A stretch of 64,000 bases of DNA, taken from contig NZ_AVQK01000010.1 in the NCBI RefSeq assembly GCF_001401755.1, forward strand, positions 124,001 to 188,000. Reading direction: 5' to 3'. This stretch comes from Aquimarina longa SW024. GTDB taxonomy: Bacteria; Bacteroidota; Bacteroidia; Flavobacteriales; Flavobacteriaceae. The position numbers and the translations under genes are program-made. Positions 1 through 9,776 of the stretch are shown here, in pieces; position 1 is the stretch's first letter, and the number at the start of each line of letters is the position of its first letter. Below the pieces are notes generated by a model. It was not told the origin of the DNA. It worked only from the letters and a program-made list of their open reading frames with translations, and did no database searches.

Positions 1-1029
1 TTTTATACATGTTCGCTAGCGGTGATGTATAGATCAGAAAATGAACAAGGTACATTGCATAGCGGTCCGATGTATGTAATCACTAAAGGATTGGGAGCCC
101 GATGGAAACCACTGGCAGTAGTATTTGCTATAGCAGGATTGATTGGAACCCTTCCAGCATTTACAGCCAATCAATTAACACAAACCATAGTAGACGTTTT
201 AGATTGGAGTATCAATGATAAATGGTATATCGGTATTACTTTAGCTAGTATTACATCATTAGTTATTCTAGGAGGAATTAAAAGAATAGGTGTTGTAGCA
301 AGTAGATTGGTTCCTTTTATGGTGGTATTATATTTTATAACAGTTATTACTATTCTGATCTTACAAATAGAAGAGGTTCCAGAGATGTTTTTGTTAATCT
401 TTTCAGATGCATTCTCAGGAAAAGCAGCGGCAGGAGGGCTTTTAGGATTTTTAATCAAAGAAGGGATAAAAAGAGCAGCATTTTCTAATGAAGCAGGTGT
501 AGGAACAGCTCCAATGATGCATGGAAAAGCTAAGACTAATGAACCAATTAGAGAAGGATTAGTAGCCATGATTGGTCCTGCAATAGATACCCTGTTAATC
601 TGTACATTAACTGCTTTGGCAATACTTTCTACAGGAGTCTGGAAGAATACAACATGCACAGGGATATCATTAACCCTAGAGGCATTTAATACAGTTCTTC
701 CCTACGGTATAGGTGATGTTGTAGTCATAATTATGGTTTTAATATTTGGGTTTTCCACACTATTTTCTTATTCATATTATGGAACACTATGTTTAGGTTT
801 TTTAACCAAGCCTAAATATGGAAAATATTATAATTACATATATATAGTATCAATAATAATTGCAGCAGTGGTTAAAATAGAATTTGCAATAAATCTTATT
901 GACAGTGCCTTTGCAATAATGGCAATTCCTACTGTAATTTCTGGATTACTATTAGCACCTAAGGTAAATGCCAGAGCAAAAATTTATTTTAAAAACATAA
1001 AAAATTCAAAAACCTACAAAAATATATAA
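1..1029 (+). CDS. Sodium:alanine/glycine symporter (AGCS family), 3' part only
   Basis: Inner-membrane carrier that imports small neutral amino acids with sodium. The frame is open to the window edge, so the gene begins upstream; the GTG at 22 is not the true start. Visible are the SGPMYVI..GLG stretch typical of the AGCS core, the EAGVGTAPMMHG motif near residue 160, and several hydrophobic helices to the end. About 342 residues remain of a family normally near 450-550, so the first helices are missing. It converges on the OmpA-like gene with about 20 bases between the stops. The family assignment is firm; substrate and counter-ion are inferred from the family. Confidence 0.85.
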   Translation, partial: FYTCSLAVMYRSENEQGTLHSGPMYVITKGLGARWKPLAVVFAIAGLIGTLPAFTANQLTQTIVDVLDWSINDKWYIGITLASITSLVILGGIKRIGVVASRLVPFMVVLYFITVITILILQIEEVPEMFLLIFSDAFSGKAAAGGLLGFLIKEGIKRAAFSNEAGVGTAPMMHGKAKTNEPIREGLVAMIGPAIDTLLICTLTALAILSTGVWKNTTCTGISLTLEAFNTVLPYGIGDVVVIIMVLIFGFSTLFSYSYYGTLCLGFLTKPKYGKYYNYIYIVSIIIAAVVKIEFAINLIDSAFAIMAIPTVISGLLLAPKVNARAKIYFKNIKNSKTYKNI

Positions 1030-1051
1030 ACTGATAAAACGATGATCATTT

Positions 1052-3055
1052 TTACTCCCATATAATAAACTCACTTCTTCTATTTTCCTGATGTTCTTCT
1101 TCTGTACAAGGATTCTCATCAGTACAGTTATTAATCAATTGTCTCTCTCCATATGCTTTACCTTTTGTACGCCTCCAATGAATCCCTCCTTTTTCTATAA
1201 TATATTTAACAGTAGCCCTCATTCTTTTAACGCTTAACTTTTTATTATACCAATGACTAGATCTACTATCGGTGTGTGAACGAACTTCAATTTTTAACTC
1301 AGGATATTTGTTCATTGCCGAAATTATTTTTTGCAGTTCAACCTCTGATTCTGGACGTATTGAAGCATCGTCAAGATCAAAATATATAGGATCGAGCTGT
1401 AGAATTTTAGAAAGATCATCCCCAAGGTTTATTTCTACTTTAGTTATTAATAATGTATTAGGAGAGAGTGGAATGTTTATTTGGTGAGTAAACTCAAAAA
1501 CAGTATTTTTTTCTACAGGTATATCTTTAGAAATAAACTGGTCTAATCTTGCTCTTACAAAATATTCTTTATCACAATCTATTTTAAAACGATATTGTCC
1601 TTTACTATCAGAAACTATTTGACTGATGATATTTTGGTTTTCATCTAATAAAACAACATTAGCATCAGAGAATGTTTCATTTGATGTCTCATTAATAATA
1701 ATACCTTCTATATATTGATTACAAGAAGTAATAAGTTCTTTGGTCTGTTTAAATCCATAGATATCGTCATTACCTTTGCCACCGGATCTATTACTAGAGA
1801 AATATCCTGTTTTAGTTTTTTCATTAAGAATAAAAGAAAAATCATCTTTAGAACTATTTATAGGTTTCCCTAGATTAAATATGTCAGAAAAACCGAACTC
1901 ATCAGGTACTGCAATAAAAACATCTAAACCTCCTAAGCCAACATGTCCATCACTGGCAAAATAAAGCATTCCGTTATCACTAATAAAAGGAAAAGTCTCT
2001 CTACCTTCTGTATTAATTTTATTTCCTAGATTTTTAGGCGTTCCATAGGTGTCATTACCTAATATATCAACTACAAATAGATCTGATTTTCCCAAACTTC
2101 CAGGCATATCACTGGCAAAATAGAGTTTTTTGCCATCAGCGCTTAATGAAGGGTGAGATACCGAATATGTATTACTAGAGAAAGGAAGCTCTATAATATT
2201 TGTCCATATTTTATCTTGGAGTGTAGCTTTATATAGTTTTAATAGAACCACTCCCTTACCATCAGTTTTTAGTTTATTATTGGTATAGTTATTTCTAGAG
2301 AAATACATTGTTTTTCCATCTTTACTAAAACAGGTAGAGGACTCATGAAATTTTGTGTTAATTTTACCTTTTACTTTCATAGGTTCTTCTAATGTAATCT
2401 GATCCTCTCCTATTTCTGAAGAAAAGATATCCAAAAAAGGCATTTTATTCCACTCATGAACTTCTACGTCATTAGACTTTTTAGATCTAGATGATGCAAA
2501 AACAATTTGATTTAGGTGAGTAAAACTAGGAGCATGTTCAGATTTTTTTGAATTTATATCTAATGTATATAAATCAAATCTCCCAGATTGTAGTTCAATA
2601 AAACTTAGATAATCTCTTTTTTCGATGAAGGATTTTGCACGTTTATCATCCCCTGTTACCAAATAGAATTGACTCATAACTCTATCAGCATCGTCGTACC
2701 GCTCTACACTTTTTAAACTCTGAGCATATTTAAACAAATACTCAGGATTTAACCCATTAGGATACGTTTGGATTAGTTTTTCATACCACTCTACAGAATG
2801 CTCAATATCTCCTGTGTAATAGAAAGAGTCTGCTAGTTTAGAATAAAGATTTGCAGAAGAATATCCTTTTGATACTACATCCAGATAGATTGCTCTGGCA
2901 TCTATATAAGCAAATGCTTTAAAATTTTTATCTGCTTTTGATAGCCGTTTGTTATAATTTTGTGCATGAAGACTATATGATGATAGAATACAGATTAGTA
3001 ATAGTGAGGTATTGTTTACAGCCAATCTTTTCAAAGAGGTTAAGTGATTTTTCAA
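1052..3055 (-). CDS. PorE-like outer-membrane protein: TPR, PD40 propeller, carboxypeptidase-regulatory and OmpA domains
   Basis: 667-residue envelope protein. Order: signal peptide (about 1-31, ending LHAQ), TPR-like helices (about 35-150), PD40/WD40-like beta-propeller repeats (about 175-440, with repeated SADGKKLYFASD-type strands), a carboxypeptidase-regulatory-like fold (about 447-530), and a C-terminal OmpA peptidoglycan-binding domain (about 555-667, with SHTDSR and the basic NRRSEF end). This is the architecture and approximate length of PorE of the type IX secretion system, but Flavobacteria carry several paralogs of this layout. The PorP/SprF-type partner often found next to such paralogs is absent here. 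It is transcribed divergently from era. Confidence 0.8.
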   Translation of the reverse strand: MKNHLTSLKRLAVNNTSLLLICILSSYSLHAQNYNKRLSKADKNFKAFAYIDARAIYLDVVSKGYSSANLYSKLADSFYYTGDIEHSVEWYEKLIQTYPNGLNPEYLFKYAQSLKSVERYDDADRVMSQFYLVTGDDKRAKSFIEKRDYLSFIELQSGRFDLYTLDINSKKSEHAPSFTHLNQIVFASSRSKKSNDVEVHEWNKMPFLDIFSSEIGEDQITLEEPMKVKGKINTKFHESSTCFSKDGKTMYFSRNNYTNNKLKTDGKGVVLLKLYKATLQDKIWTNIIELPFSSNTYSVSHPSLSADGKKLYFASDMPGSLGKSDLFVVDILGNDTYGTPKNLGNKINTEGRETFPFISDNGMLYFASDGHVGLGGLDVFIAVPDEFGFSDIFNLGKPINSSKDDFSFILNEKTKTGYFSSNRSGGKGNDDIYGFKQTKELITSCNQYIEGIIINETSNETFSDANVVLLDENQNIISQIVSDSKGQYRFKIDCDKEYFVRARLDQFISKDIPVEKNTVFEFTHQINIPLSPNTLLITKVEINLGDDLSKILQLDPIYFDLDDASIRPESEVELQKIISAMNKYPELKIEVRSHTDSRSSHWYNKKLSVKRMRATVKYIIEKGGIHWRRTKGKAYGERQLINNCTDENPCTEEEHQENRRSEFIIWE

Positions 3056-3262
3056 ATGATCCCGGTTTTAAGAGTTATTAAAACTTGTTTTCACGGGGTT
3101 TTTGAAAACTTACTTGACACTAATTTAAGAAAAAATAATAATTTTTAAAATTAATTTTTAACATTTAGATTAAAAACGATAACCTTATTTAATTAGGATA
3201 AAGTAACCTTGTAATTGTTACAATAATTTTATGATCTATAGTTTTCTTTTTGAATATTCATC

Positions 3263-3270
3263 TACCTTTG
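3263..3270 (+). promoter_or_regulatory. Putative -7 box (TACCTTTG) for era
   Basis: TACCTTTG matches the Bacteroidota -7 consensus TAnnTTTG and lies 16 bases before the era ATG. No convincing TTTG at the usual -33 distance is seen, so this is a half-supported call. Confidence 0.4.
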
Positions 3271-3286
3271 TATCAAAATCAATTTT

Positions 3287-4174
3287 ATGGTTCACAAAGC
3301 TGGGTTTGTAAATATTATCGGTAATCCTAATGTAGGAAAATCTACATTAATGAATGCTTTTATAGGCGAGAAATTATCTATTATTACTTCTAAGGCACAA
3401 ACAACAAGACATCGTATTTTAGGAATTGTTAACGGAGATGATTTTCAGGCTATTTTATCAGATACTCCGGGGATTATAAAGCCAGCATACGAGCTTCAGG
3501 AATCAATGATGGGATTTGTAAAATCTGCTTTTGAAGATGCAGATGTATTAATTTACATGGTAGAAATCGGAGAAAAAGAGTTGAAAGACGAAGATTTTTT
3601 TAATAAAATCACGAATGCTAAAATCCCTATTCTATTACTTATCAATAAAATCGATAAGTCTAATCAGGAGCAATTAGAAGAGCAAGTTCAGTTTTGGAGT
3701 CAAAAAGTGCCAAATGCCGAAATGTATCCTATATCAGCTTTAGAAAACTTTAATGTTAGAGAAGTTTTTGATAGAATAGTCGAATTATTGCCAGAATCCC
3801 CACCATTTTATCCGAAAGATCAATTGACCGATAAACCAGAACGGTTTTTTGTAAATGAAGCAATTCGAGAGAAAATATTAGTACATTATAAAAAAGAGAT
3901 ACCATATTCTGTTGAAGTAGAGACAGAAGAATTTATCGAAGATGAAGATATTATAAGAATTCGTTCTATAATTATGGTAGAACGCGATTCTCAAAAAGGA
4001 ATTATTATAGGGCATAAAGGATCAGCATTAAAAAGAGTTGGTACCGAGGCGCGTAAAGAATTAGAGAAGTTCTTTGGTAAAAAAATACATATAGAGTTGT
4101 ATGTAAAAATCAATAAAAATTGGCGTAGTAATGAGCGCCAATTAAAGCGATTTGGATACAATAATAAAGGTTGA
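3287..4174 (+). CDS. era: GTPase Era
   Basis: Ribosome-associated GTPase needed for 16S rRNA maturation and 30S assembly. The P-loop GNPNVGKS is at residues 12-19, switch II DTPG near 65, and NKID near 121 for guanine specificity. The C-terminal KH domain (about 205-285) contains IIIGHKGSALKRVG, the RNA-contacting loop. The 295-residue length is normal. The start gives the MVHKAGFVNIIG opening expected of Bacteroidota Era. It is a single gene followed by a strong hairpin; der lies 1.9 kb downstream, separated by a lipoprotein gene. Confidence 0.97.
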   Translation: MVHKAGFVNIIGNPNVGKSTLMNAFIGEKLSIITSKAQTTRHRILGIVNGDDFQAILSDTPGIIKPAYELQESMMGFVKSAFEDADVLIYMVEIGEKELKDEDFFNKITNAKIPILLLINKIDKSNQEQLEEQVQFWSQKVPNAEMYPISALENFNVREVFDRIVELLPESPPFYPKDQLTDKPERFFVNEAIREKILVHYKKEIPYSVEVETEEFIEDEDIIRIRSIIMVERDSQKGIIIGHKGSALKRVGTEARKELEKFFGKKIHIELYVKINKNWRSNERQLKRFGYNNKG

Positions 4175-4248
4175 TAACTCTATGAATTAACTTTTTCTTT
4201 TTGGTTTATAAAAATCTATATACAGTATTAAAAATATTTGATGATTAT

Positions 4249-4281
4249 AATATATCCTTAACATAACGTTAAGGATATATT
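4249..4281 (+). terminator. Perfect 14-bp stem-loop after era
   Basis: The arm at 4249-4262 is exactly complementary to 4268-4281, with a 5-base loop. The following bases are T-rich (TTTGTTATT) rather than a clean T run. It sits between era and the lipoprotein gene starting at 4325. Confidence 0.65.
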
Positions 4282-4324
4282 TGTTATTAACATTTGAGGT
4301 TTAATCACATAAATAACATCAATA

Positions 4325-5854
4325 ATGAAAATTTTTAACAAAACTACCCTTTTTTCGGCAGTACTACTAAGTGTTTTTAGTGCATGCAACCTTGATGATT
4401 ACCAAGGAGGTGGAGGTAACGATAAATTAACTTTTAAAAAAATAGGAGGGTTTACTAATGGAACAGGGGATGAAGGGTATGCAGAAATTTCTGCTTTTGA
4501 CTCTAAAACAAACAAACTTTTTGTTATAAACCCGAAAGAATCAGAACTTTCAGTCTGGGATATTTCTAACCCTAGTGCACCAACCCAAGGAGTAGACATA
4601 GCACTAACAGGTAATCCTAATAGTGTTGCAGTACATAAAGGAATCGTGGCTGTTGCTTTAGAAAACTCATCAAATAAGCAAGCTAATGGAACGATTGTAA
4701 CATATAATTCGGATTCGCAGGCAGTACTAAATACTTACGAAGCAGGTGCATTACCAGATATGGTAACTTTTAGTCCTAACGGAAAATATATTATAGTGGC
4801 TAATGAAGGAGAACCTAATGACTTATATACTAATGATCCAGAAGGTTCCATAACGATAATAGAAGTAGCTACGGGGCAGGTTTCTAATCTGAGTTTTACG
4901 GCTTTTAATGGTCAAACGATAGGGAATGACTTTAGAGTTTTTGGTCCAGGAGCTTCTTTGGCACAAGATGTAGAACCAGAATATATTGCAGTTTCTCATG
5001 ATTCAAAAAAAGCCTATGTTACGTTACAAGAAAATAACGGAATAGCAATTGTCGATTTACAATCTAAAGCTATTACAGATATTATTGGATTAGGAGTAAA
5101 GAACTATGCATTATCAACTAATCAAATAGATGCTAGTGATAAAGATGATATAGTAGGTAATTTTAAGAACTGGCCTGTTTTTGGGTTTTATCAGCCAGAT
5201 GCGATAACTTATGCAAAAATAAAAGGAGAAAGATACTTAATCACAGCTAATGAAGGAGATGCTAGAGATTATAAAGGTTTTTCTGAAGAAGATAGAGTAA
5301 AAGATCTTACGTTAGATCCTACTTCTTTTCCTGATGCAGCAACATTACAATTAAATGAGAATTTAGGAAGGCTAAAAACAACTACAGTTAATGGTGATAT
5401 CGATGGGGATGGGGATTACGATGTAATATATGCTTATGGAGCAAGATCGTTTACAATATGGACTACCTCAGGAGCAGTTATTTACGACAGTGGAGATCAA
5501 ATAGGAAAAACAATTTTTGACCTAGCCCCAGATGCATTTAATTCTAGTGAAGGTGGTAAAGCAGATAAGAGATCTGATGATAAAGGAGCAGAACCAGAAG
5601 CTGTAGAAACTATAAAAATAGGTAATAAAACATTATTGTTTGTAGGATTAGAAAGAACAGGTGGAGTAATGATTTATGATATTTCTAATCCATCGAGTCC
5701 ACAGTTTTTAGAATGGATAAGAGATGAAGTAGATATTGCTCCAGAAGGTTTAATTACGATTAAAGCGACTGATAGCCCTACAGGAAATGATTTAATTATT
5801 ATAACTAATGAAGTGTCTAATACAGTGGCAATCTATGAAATAAAGGAAAATTAA
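4325..5854 (+). CDS. Choice-of-anchor-I-type lipoprotein with a beta-propeller fold
   Basis: 509-residue predicted lipoprotein. The N-terminus ends in LFSAC, a lipobox with Cys near residue 20. The body carries propeller-like repeats such as LSVWDISNPSAP and VMIYDISNPSSP (LVIVD style), with the NEGDARDYKGFSEEDRVKD segment typical of the choice-of-anchor I family, whose members are often annotated as alkaline-phosphatase-like or phytase/esterase-like. No phosphatase active site can be assigned, so no reaction is claimed. Flanking hairpins on both sides suggest a monocistronic unit. Confidence 0.75.
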   Translation: MKIFNKTTLFSAVLLSVFSACNLDDYQGGGGNDKLTFKKIGGFTNGTGDEGYAEISAFDSKTNKLFVINPKESELSVWDISNPSAPTQGVDIALTGNPNSVAVHKGIVAVALENSSNKQANGTIVTYNSDSQAVLNTYEAGALPDMVTFSPNGKYIIVANEGEPNDLYTNDPEGSITIIEVATGQVSNLSFTAFNGQTIGNDFRVFGPGASLAQDVEPEYIAVSHDSKKAYVTLQENNGIAIVDLQSKAITDIIGLGVKNYALSTNQIDASDKDDIVGNFKNWPVFGFYQPDAITYAKIKGERYLITANEGDARDYKGFSEEDRVKDLTLDPTSFPDAATLQLNENLGRLKTTTVNGDIDGDGDYDVIYAYGARSFTIWTTSGAVIYDSGDQIGKTIFDLAPDAFNSSEGGKADKRSDDKGAEPEAVETIKIGNKTLLFVGLERTGGVMIYDISNPSSPQFLEWIRDEVDIAPEGLITIKATDSPTGNDLIIITNEVSNTVAIYEIKEN

Positions 5855-5955
5855 AAAAGATCCATAAAAACTTTGTTGTTTTACAGTAACCAACTTAGCT
5901 ATAATACATGCTATATTTGGAGTAAGTAATTATTTCACTGACTGACTATCAATTA

Positions 5956-6000
5956 TGAAAAGCTCCATCGACCTGAAACACGGTCTTTGGGCTTTTTGTT
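5956..6000 (+). terminator. Rho-independent terminator of the lipoprotein gene
   Basis: Nested hairpin: AAAAGC (5956-5961) pairs with GCTTTT, and an inner GACC/GGTC stem lies between. A T-rich tract continues past 5991. It is about 100 bases after the stop at 5854, and the intervening sequence is non-coding. Confidence 0.7.
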
Positions 6001-6062
6001 TTTTTATTTCTATAGTTAGTAATCAAATCAAAATATGTATAGTATTGCTAAAATAAAAAGTC

Positions 6063-6070
6063 TAATTTTG
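6063..6070 (+). promoter_or_regulatory. Putative -7 box (TAATTTTG) for der
   Basis: TAATTTTG fits TAnnTTTG and lies 24 bases before the der ATG. A TTG about 15 bases further upstream is closer than the usual 18-21, so the -33 element is uncertain. Confidence 0.45.
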
Positions 6071-6093
6071 CACAAAATTTAGAATAAAGATAA

Positions 6094-7401
6094 ATGAGTG
6101 GTATAGTGGCAATTGTTGGGAGACCTAATGTAGGAAAATCAACGTTCTTTAATCGATTAATTCAAAGAAGAGAGGCTATCGTAGATGCTGTTAGTGGGGT
6201 AACCCGTGATCGACATTATGGGAAGAGTGATTGGAATGGAGTAGAATTTTCGTTGATTGATACAGGAGGGTATGTTGTAGGAAGTGATGATATTTTTGAA
6301 ACAGAAATAGATAAACAAGTAGAATTAGCTATAGATGAGGCAGATGCTATTATTTTTATTGTTGATGTAGAATCAGGAATAACAGGAATGGATCAGGATG
6401 TTGCTAATTTACTTCGTAAAGTCGAAAAACCTGTGTTTTTAGTTGTAAACAAAGTGGATAATGGAAGTAGAGCGACAAATGCAGTAGAATTTTATAATCT
6501 AGGACTAGGAGAATACTATACTATTGCAAGTATCAATGGAAGTGGTACAGGTGAACTTTTGGATGATTTAGTAAAAGTATTACCAGAAAAAGAAGAAGAA
6601 AAGGATGATGAACTCCCTCGATTTGCAGTAGTAGGAAGACCTAATGCAGGAAAATCATCTTTTATAAATGCTTTAATAGGCGAAGATCGATATATTGTTA
6701 CTGATATCGCAGGAACTACTAGAGATGCTATTGATACCAAATATAATCGTTTTGGTTTTGAATTTAATTTAGTAGACACGGCAGGAATACGACGTAAATC
6801 TAAGGTAAAGGAAGATTTAGAGTTTTATTCTGTAATGCGTTCAGTTAGGGCTATAGAACACAGTGATGTGTGTCTAATTGTTTTGGATGCTACCAGAGGT
6901 TTTGATGGACAGGTACAAAATATCTTTTGGCTAGCTGAGCGTAATCGCAAAGGCGTAGTAATTTTAGTGAATAAATGGGATCTTGTAGAAAATAAAGAAA
7001 GTAATACTCTTAAGGATTTTGAGAAATATATTCGAAAAGAAATAGAACCTTTTACAGATGTTCCTGTTGTATTCATATCTGCATTAACAAAGCAAAGGAT
7101 ATTTAAGGCTATGGAAACAGCAGTCGAAGTATATAAAAATCGATCCAAAAAAATCAAAACCAGTGAGCTTAACGATATTTTATTACCTATCATAGAACGT
7201 AATCCACCGCCAGCGTATAAAGGAAAATATGTAAAAATAAAATATATAACGCAGTTGCCAACACCGCAACCACAATTTGCGTTCTTCTGTAATTTACCAC
7301 AATATATAAGAGATCCATATAAACGATTCCTAGAAAATCAGCTTCGTAGAGAATTTAATTTTAATGGAGTGCCTGTGTCAGTTTATTTAAGGAAAAAATA
7401 G
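6094..7401 (+). CDS. der: GTPase Der (EngA), double G-domain
   Basis: Essential GTPase of 50S ribosome assembly. Two tandem G domains are plain: GRPNVGKS at residues 8-15 with DTGG and NKVD, and GRPNAGKS near 181-188 with DTAG and NKWD. A C-terminal KH-like domain (about 350-435) includes the conserved [13 protein letters not shown] stretch. The 435-residue length is normal for the family. It has its own promoter-like box and is preceded by a terminator, so it is probably transcribed alone. Confidence 0.97.
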   Translation: MSGIVAIVGRPNVGKSTFFNRLIQRREAIVDAVSGVTRDRHYGKSDWNGVEFSLIDTGGYVVGSDDIFETEIDKQVELAIDEADAIIFIVDVESGITGMDQDVANLLRKVEKPVFLVVNKVDNGSRATNAVEFYNLGLGEYYTIASINGSGTGELLDDLVKVLPEKEEEKDDELPRFAVVGRPNAGKSSFINALIGEDRYIVTDIAGTTRDAIDTKYNRFGFEFNLVDTAGIRRKSKVKEDLEFYSVMRSVRAIEHSDVCLIVLDATRGFDGQVQNIFWLAERNRKGVVILVNKWDLVENKESNTLKDFEKYIRKEIEPFTDVPVVFISALTKQRIFKAMETAVEVYKNRSKKIKTSELNDILLPIIERNPPPAYKGKYVKIKYITQLPTPQPQFAFFCNLPQYIRDPYKRFLENQLRREFNFNGVPVSVYLRKK

Positions 7402-7538
7402 TTTTGAATTAGTTTTTTTTAGATAGAAGTTAATAGCTATTTTTATTTTTTGCTTGAATCAAAAATGATTTGATTCATTTTATGGTAGCTAGATACACGA
7501 TTAGTATGTGTTAAAGAAAAGAGAGAAACAAATATCAT

Positions 7539-8369
7539 ATGGAGCTTAAATTTATTTATCCTCGCTGGGGTAGTGCAGATATCGAATTACCATTGTTTTT
7601 AGATAAAGTAAAAAGAAAAGGTTATCAAGGAGTTGAAATTGACTTGCCTCTTCTGAGTAGAGAAAAGAAAGAAGTTATATCCATGTTTGATGATTTTGGA
7701 TTAGATGTTGTCGGTCAGCATTGGGAAACCAAAGAAGCTGATTTTAAAAAGCATAAAGAAAAATATAAGAAGCACCTCTACAATTTAGCAGCATCAGAAC
7801 CTCTACTTATTAATTCTCATACAGGAATGGATTTCTTTTCCTTTAGTGAAAATGCCGAATTAATTGAACTAGCTTTTTTAATCGAAGAAGAAACGGGTAT
7901 TAGTATCACACATGAAACACATCGTTCAAGGTTTTCGTATGCGGCACACACTTGTTTTCGTTTTTTAAAAGAATTTCCTTTATTAAAATTAACTTCGGAT
8001 TTTTCGCATTGGTGTTGCGTAGCAGAAACATTACTAGAGAATCAAAAAGAAGCTACAGATTTAGCAATACAACATACCTACCATATCCATGCAAGAGTAG
8101 GATCTGCACAAAGTCCACAAGTTATAGATCCAAGAAATAACATATATTTACCTGAACTAACTCAGTTTAAAAAATGGTGGTTAGCGATGCTTAAAAACGC
8201 AAAAGATGAAAACCGCTCTTTCATAACCATTACTCCTGAGTATGGTCCGTTTCCTTATACACTTTTACATCCAGAAACAAATGAACCTCTAACAGAACAA
8301 TGGGAAATTAACCAATTTATAAAGAGAGCGTTAATCAAAGATTGGGCTATGTTGTCCGACAATGAATAA
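7539..8369 (+). CDS. TIM-barrel sugar-phosphate isomerase/epimerase-like protein
   Basis: 276-residue cytoplasmic protein without signal peptide. The pattern fits the AP endonuclease 2/xylose-isomerase-like TIM barrel: an N-terminal KGYQGVEIDLPL strand-helix, a central ETGISITHETHRSRF with conserved Glu and His, TSDFSHW, HIHARVGSAQSPQ, and a late TPEYGPFPY. Acidic and His residues at the barrel ends suggest a divalent-metal site. The substrate cannot be read from the sequence, and no operon partner helps: der is upstream and a decayed region downstream. Confidence 0.65.
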   Translation: MELKFIYPRWGSADIELPLFLDKVKRKGYQGVEIDLPLLSREKKEVISMFDDFGLDVVGQHWETKEADFKKHKEKYKKHLYNLAASEPLLINSHTGMDFFSFSENAELIELAFLIEEETGISITHETHRSRFSYAAHTCFRFLKEFPLLKLTSDFSHWCCVAETLLENQKEATDLAIQHTYHIHARVGSAQSPQVIDPRNNIYLPELTQFKKWWLAMLKNAKDENRSFITITPEYGPFPYTLLHPETNEPLTEQWEINQFIKRALIKDWAMLSDNE

Positions 8370-8515
8370 AGATGTTTACTAGCCATTTGTTTAGTATTCG
8401 AAATTTGAATTTTGTGATAAAACAAGTGACAATAATTTGCGAAGCGATAACTAAAGTAAGCTATATATCAAATAGTAAATTGTGTTAAACCCTAATTATG
8501 TAATACAAATTCAAG

Positions 8516-8831
8516 TTAAGGTATTAGAAGTTTTTTGTTTTTTTTTGATTCAAATAATTTTTCGATTTTAGCTAATCGACTAGATAAAGACTTTAGTTCT
8601 TTATTTTCTTTTTTTGAGACTTTTAATTTCTTTGTGTTGTTGGATTATATATATTTTTGACATTCCATAATGTGCTACTGAATTACCTGATACGCCAAAA
8701 GAATCATGTGTACTAAATCTAATTTTAATTTCTTGAGCAGTATTTATAAATGTAATTTTAAATACGGGAACTAATAGTATTATTTTTTTAGTTCTAATTT
8801 TACGTTCTAATTTGTTATATAAGTAAGTATT
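8516..8831 (-). pseudogene. Frameshifted C-terminal relic of a coiled-coil-tailed protein
   Basis: The minus strand reads about 80 codons without a start (beginning after a stop at 8832-8834), including FKITFINTAQEIKIRFST, HDSFGVSGNSVAHYGMSK and QQHKEIKSLKK. It stops, then continues in a second frame across an A-run as KKENKELKSLSSRLAKIEKL to a stop at 8516. A beta segment followed by a heptad-like Lys/Leu/Glu coiled coil resembles the ends of tail-fibre or endosialidase-chaperone-like proteins of Bacteroidota. The parent family is not certain; decay is clear from the frameshift and missing N-terminus. The rest of 8370-8975 shows nothing else recognisable. Confidence 0.55.
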
Positions 8832-8975
8832 TTAGATTGCAAAATTGTTAATCTAGATTTTTAGAGTAATGGTTTATAACACCAAATATGCAGTTACTAT
8901 TTACAAGATATATTTAATAAACCTAAGATTGATCTGTCATAATTATAAACTAAAAAAAAAGTAATTAAGGAAACG

Positions 8976-9776
8976 TTACCAACTTCCACCAGCACCGCCT
9001 CCACCGAATCCACCACCACCAAATCCACCTCCGAATCCGCCACTAGATCCACCTCCAAAACTTCCTCCATCATAGCTTCCCCGTCCCATATTGCTTAGAA
9101 TAATAATATCGAGAAGACTGCCTGTTCCTGATCGATTTCCTCGGTTTCCTCTTCCGTTATTGTGGTTTTTTATAGAAAATGCTTTAATAATGATAATAAC
9201 AAATATTAATAATAAGACCAATTCTATAATAGGAATGTCTTTAGAGTTTTCTTTTCTAGTTCCTTTAAACGTTCCGTTAAGAACCTGAAAAATAGCTGTG
9301 GTTCCGTTATCTAGACCAGTATAAAAATCTCCTTTTTTAAACTGGGGAGTGATGATTTGATCAATAATGGTTTTTGTAGTAAAGTCAGTAAGTTTTTCTT
9401 CTACTCCATATCCAGTAGTGATCCATATTTTTCGATCATTTTTGGCAACTAGAATAAAGACTCCATTGTCTTCTTTTTTTTGCCCAATACCCCATTTATG
9501 TGCCCATTCTGCAGCGTATAATCCTATGTTTTCTCCTTGTAGCGAATTTATGGTGGCCACGACAACTTGTGTAGAAGTAGTATCCGCATAGATAACTAAT
9601 TTATGTTCTAAGTATTTTGATTGAGAAGGAGAAAGCATGTTTGCCTCATCATATACCGCTGTTTGTAGTTGAGGTTTCGTAGGGATTTCTCTTTGGGCAT
9701 ACAGTGTATCTACAGGTAAAAAAAATATTCCTGAGATGAGTAATAGATATAATATGTTTTTTTTGAAGCTATTCAT
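8976..9776 (-). CDS. TPM-domain membrane protein with Gly-rich tail (YgcG-like)
   Basis: 266 residues: signal peptide (about 1-27, ending LYAQ), an extracytoplasmic TPM domain (about 35-160, with VYDEANMLSPSQ and WGIGQKKEDNGVFILVAKNDRK), one transmembrane helix (about 183-203, VLLLIFVIIIIKAF), and a low-complexity Gly/Ser tail of about 35 residues. TPM domains occur in envelope proteins, some linked to photosystem repair or rhodanese-like chemistry; the bacterial function is unsettled. Last gene of the M23-CapA-MerR-LemA-TPM-TPM operon; its ATG directly follows the preceding TAA. Confidence 0.85.
   Translation of the reverse strand: MNSFKKNILYLLLISGIFFLPVDTLYAQREIPTKPQLQTAVYDEANMLSPSQSKYLEHKLVIYADTTSTQVVVATINSLQGENIGLYAAEWAHKWGIGQKKEDNGVFILVAKNDRKIWITTGYGVEEKLTDFTTKTIIDQIITPQFKKGDFYTGLDNGTTAIFQVLNGTFKGTRKENSKDIPIIELVLLLIFVIIIIKAFSIKNHNNGRGNRGNRSGTGSLLDIIILSNMGRGSYDGGSFGGGSSGGFGGGFGGGGFGGGGAGGSW

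Noticed and set aside
7952-8140. Small ORF inside the TIM-barrel gene
   Set aside because: Shadow frame of a well-supported CDS; composition (Ser/Arg/Phe-rich) is that of an off-frame reading.
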